From JANWLD01 sp036276695 (GTDB taxonomy: Bacteria > Patescibacteriota > Saccharimonadia > Saccharimonadales > 2-12-FULL-41-12), in contig DASUOI010000042.1 of assembly GCA_036276695.1 (NCBI GenBank), positions 1-22,500 of the forward strand: a stretch of DNA of 22,500 nt, in the 5' to 3' direction. This document shows positions 20,683 to 22,500 of this stretch, piece by piece. A program made the position numbers and the translations under genes. Under the pieces are notes generated by a model. It was not told the DNA's origin, did no database searches, and worked only from the letters and a program-made list of their open reading frames with translations. Each line of letters starts with the position of its first letter. Position 1 is the stretch's first letter.

Positions 20683-21006
20683 ATGAAAAAAGATATCCAT
20701 GCAAAGGACTACCGGCCGGTTGTTTTTAAAGATCTTTCCAACGGCCAGACTTTTCTTACTAAATCTACCGCCAAAACGGATGAGACCATCAAATTAAACG
20801 GGAAAGAATATCCTTTGGTAAATGTTCATATATCCAGCGCTTCCCACCCTTTCTTTACCGGACAGGAAAAACTTGTAGATGTTGAAGGTCGCGTAGATAA
20901 GTTTAAGGCGCGCGCGGAAGCAGCTAAAAAAGCTCGTGAAGCAGCTGCCCAAAAGAAAACCAAAGCCAAAAAAGAACATAAAGAGACTTCGCAGAAAATC
21001 GGCTAA
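20683..21006 (+). CDS. rpmE: 50S ribosomal protein L31, zinc-free type with basic tail
   Basis: Large-subunit protein that bridges to the small-subunit head. The 107 residues start MKKDIHAKDYRPVVFKD; the body carries the L31 signature SHPFFTGQEKLVDVEGRVDKF (two blocks, about 48-68). No cysteines are present, so this is the zinc-independent (type B-like) form. After the core, about 38 residues of Lys/Ala/Arg-rich sequence form an extension longer than usual. The frame is open 6 codons upstream to a GTG, but that lies within the promoter, so the ATG at 20683 is the start. It is the first gene of an rpmE, four-helix-bundle, prfA unit; 4 bases after its stop a heptamer array begins. Confidence 0.93.
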   Translation: MKKDIHAKDYRPVVFKDLSNGQTFLTKSTAKTDETIKLNGKEYPLVNVHISSASHPFFTGQEKLVDVEGRVDKFKARAEAAKKAREAAAQKKTKAKKEHKETSQKIG

Positions 21007-21010
21007 AAAC

Positions 21011-21415
21011 CAGTTGACAGCTAACAGGTTACAGCACACAGTATAAGCATGCCAAAATCATATCGTGACTTATTAGTATGGAAACGATCATTCATATTGA
21101 CGAAAGACACATATAAAGTCTTAGAAAAGTTGCCTAAAACAGAACAGTTCGGGCTTATTTCACAAGTTCAGCGGTCGGCAGTTTCAATACCGTCAAATAT
21201 TGCAGAGGGTCAGCAGCGTTCAGGGCCAAAAGAATTTAAACAGTTTCTAGGTATAGCTAGAGGGTCAGCAGCCGAGCTATCTACGCAACTACAATTAATT
21301 CAAGAATTATATGAAATTGATGTTACAAAACTAATTGAGGAGTTGGAGGAAATACAGAAAATGTTGTACTCGCTTCAGAATAAACTGTAAGCTGTCAGCT
21401 GTAACCTGTAAACTA
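21011..21415. repeat. Inverted heptamer-array element carrying a four-helix-bundle gene
   Basis: The left arm 21011-21045 is exactly five 7-base units beginning CAG (CAGTTGA first, CAGTATA last). The right arm 21381-21415 is exactly five units on the opposite strand (read on the minus strand from TAGTTTA to CAGTTTA). The arms face each other and share CAGGTTACAGC, and together they enclose the gene at 21049-21390, whose last codons and stop lie inside the right arm. The left arm fills the whole gap from 4 bases after the rpmE stop to 3 bases before the next ATG. This is the same architecture as at 12.1 and 15.8 kb, but with a cargo gene. Confidence 0.7.
21049..21390 (+). CDS. Four-helix-bundle protein of the 23S rRNA intervening-sequence (S23) family
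   Basis: 113 residues matching the family consensus throughout: YRDLLVWKRSFILTKDTYK, LPKTEQFGLISQVQRSAVSIPSNIAEG (two blocks) and FKQFLGIARGSAAELSTQLQL, with an Asn-Ile-Ala-Glu-Gly core. The family was found as the ORF in intervening sequences of 23S rRNA in Leptospira and relatives, and is structurally related to Avd of diversity-generating retroelements. Its own biochemical function is poorly known. Here it is not in rRNA but between rpmE and prfA, flanked by inverted heptamer arrays, which suggests it arrived as part of a small element. The start ATG is 3 bases after the left array; no SD is visible, so translation may depend on rpmE. Confidence 0.92.
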   Translation: MPKSYRDLLVWKRSFILTKDTYKVLEKLPKTEQFGLISQVQRSAVSIPSNIAEGQQRSGPKEFKQFLGIARGSAAELSTQLQLIQELYEIDVTKLIEELEEIQKMLYSLQNKL

Positions 21416-21420
21416 TTACT

Positions 21421-22476
21421 ATGGACAAGAAAGAAAAAGAACTCCGAGAAGAGTTCATGAGAGTTGAGCAAGAACTCCAACACCCGGATGTCTTCGGACG
21501 CAGTGATTACCCTGCTCTTGCAAAAAGACAAGGTGAATTAGCAAAAATAATTGCCGTGTTTGACGAGAAGCACAGACTGGAAAAACAAATCAAAGAAGCG
21601 AAGGTAATCGAAAAAGGCGATGACGAGGAGCTATCAAAAATGGCTTCCAACGAACTTTCTGAGTTGGCTAAAAAATTACAAACTACTACAAACAATCTGG
21701 AGCAAGAATTAATTCCAAAAGACCCGAATGATAGCCGTGATGTGATTATAGAAATACGCGCCGCAGCAGGCGGTGACGAGTCCAGCTTGTTCGCAAGTGA
21801 ACTATATAGGATGTACGCACGATGGGCAGAAAAGCATAATTACAAAATTGAACACATTAGCGATAGTCCGAACGAAGTCGGTGGTTTCAAAGAAGTTATT
21901 TTTAGTGTTCGCGGTGAATCTACATACAAAAATTTGAAGTTTGAAGCCGGCGTACACCGCGTACAACGCATCCCTACGACAGAATCCCAAGGCCGCGTAC
22001 ATACCAGTACGGTGACTGTCGCCGTCTTACCGGAAGCTGAAGAAACCGACGTAAAAATAAAACCTGAGGATTTACGCATAGATATTTTTCGGGCAAGCGG
22101 ACATGGTGGGCAAAGCGTCAACACAACCGACTCGGCCGTACGAATAACCCACTTGCCTACCGGCCTGGTGGTAACCAACCAGGACGAAAAGTCCCAACTA
22201 AAAAACCGCGAAAAAGCCATGAGCGTATTACGCTCGCGATTACTTCAAGCAAAGATTGAAGAGGAACAAAAAGAACTGTCCGATGCCCGACGAAAGCTTA
22301 TAGGTTCAGGAGACCGCAGCGAAAAAGTCCGGACTTATAATTTCCCGCAGGATCGCATAACCGACCACCGCATAGGCTATAGCCGTAGCAATATACCGAC
22401 TGCTCTAGACGGAGATATAGATGATCTTATTGAAAAGCTCCAAGCCGCCGAATACGAATTAAGTAAAGAGGGTTAA
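21421..22476 (+). CDS. prfA: Peptide chain release factor 1
   Basis: Ends translation at UAA and UAG. The 351 residues have an N-terminal helical domain, the stop-codon recognition tripeptide PTT (185-187 in HRVQRIPTTESQGRVHTS; PxT marks RF1 rather than the SPF of RF2), the catalytic GGQ (229-231 in RASGHGGQSVNTTDSAVRITH) and the closing TYNFPQDRITDHRIGYS segment. The length is normal (E. coli has 360). The ATG comes 5 bases after the right heptamer array; there is no SD. RF2 is not in the window, but TGA stops on several genes imply that it exists. The last 24 bases after the stop show no terminator. Confidence 0.97.
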   Translation: MDKKEKELREEFMRVEQELQHPDVFGRSDYPALAKRQGELAKIIAVFDEKHRLEKQIKEAKVIEKGDDEELSKMASNELSELAKKLQTTTNNLEQELIPKDPNDSRDVIIEIRAAAGGDESSLFASELYRMYARWAEKHNYKIEHISDSPNEVGGFKEVIFSVRGESTYKNLKFEAGVHRVQRIPTTESQGRVHTSTVTVAVLPEAEETDVKIKPEDLRIDIFRASGHGGQSVNTTDSAVRITHLPTGLVVTNQDEKSQLKNREKAMSVLRSRLLQAKIEEEQKELSDARRKLIGSGDRSEKVRTYNFPQDRITDHRIGYSRSNIPTALDGDIDDLIEKLQAAEYELSKEG

Positions 22477-22500
22477 TTTTAAATCCTTAAAATCGCATAA

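Noticed and set aside
21421..22476. Release factor 2
   Set aside because: The recognition tripeptide reads PTT (PxT type), not SPF, so it is RF1.
1..22500. UGA recoded to glycine (Gracilibacteria/Absconditabacteria code)
   Set aside because: TGA ends eno, serS, pheA's upstream partner region genes such as rseP and CPBP at normal family lengths, and no in-frame TGA occurs inside conserved domains.

Overview
The window looks like part of a compact, gene-dense bacterial chromosome, most probably from the Candidate Phyla Radiation (Patescibacteria). This is inferred from short housekeeping proteins, a class I (archaeal-type) lysyl-tRNA synthetase, a 196-residue EF-Ts, a four-helix-bundle (23S rRNA IVP family) gene, frequent TTG/GTG starts, and apparently leaderless genes. 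I cannot name the phylum; Saccharibacteria is one possibility. TGA is used as an ordinary stop, so there is no sign of the UGA-to-Gly recoding seen in some CPR lineages. I see no tRNA, rRNA, CRISPR array or recognisable transposase. No stretch longer than about 200 bases lacks a gene.

Layout. Almost everything from 1 to 20.6 kb is on the minus strand, so transcription runs right to left. Reading in that direction: an unrecognised gene (19880-20593); the conserved rpsB-tsf-frr-uppS-rseP block (ribosome, recycling, cell-wall lipid carrier, site-2 protease) followed by a CPBP membrane protease; a predicted proline attenuator, an unrecognised 156-residue gene and proS; greA; folE-lysS. Plus-strand msrA interrupts here and diverges from a seven-helix membrane protein that I read as a divergent heliorhodopsin. 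The minus strand continues with tyrA-pheA-ilvE (chorismate/prephenate to Phe/Tyr, with a transaminase), a RecB/Cas4-like nuclease, serS, hpf, eno, gpmA, a 21-codon upstream ORF, and the N-terminal part of secA, cut by the window edge. At the right end, plus-strand rpmE, a four-helix-bundle gene and prfA form a second unit that diverges from the 19880-20593 gene.

Most noteworthy. (1) A leader before the proS operon has a 22-codon ORF with clustered Pro codons, plus three mutually exclusive hairpins ending in a UNCG-loop terminator: a trp/his-style attenuator predicted to sense charged tRNA-Pro. (2) Three loci (12.1, 15.8 and 21.0 kb) carry facing arrays of five or six exact 7-nt units (YAGNNNN). 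At one locus the pair flanks the four-helix-bundle gene; at the other two it is gene-less. This looks like an undescribed family of inverted-heptamer elements. (3) The heliorhodopsin-like protein keeps the retinal lysine but has Phe at the counterion position and Ser at both conserved His positions. (4) secA is preceded by a strongly SD-initiated uORF ending two bases before its own SD-less start. (5) msrA carries a palindromic insertion translated in its N-terminus. (6) About nine genes have a -10-like hexamer 7-10 bases before the start codon, suggesting widespread leaderless transcription.

All family calls come from reading the protein sequences by eye. No database search, structure prediction or folding program was run.
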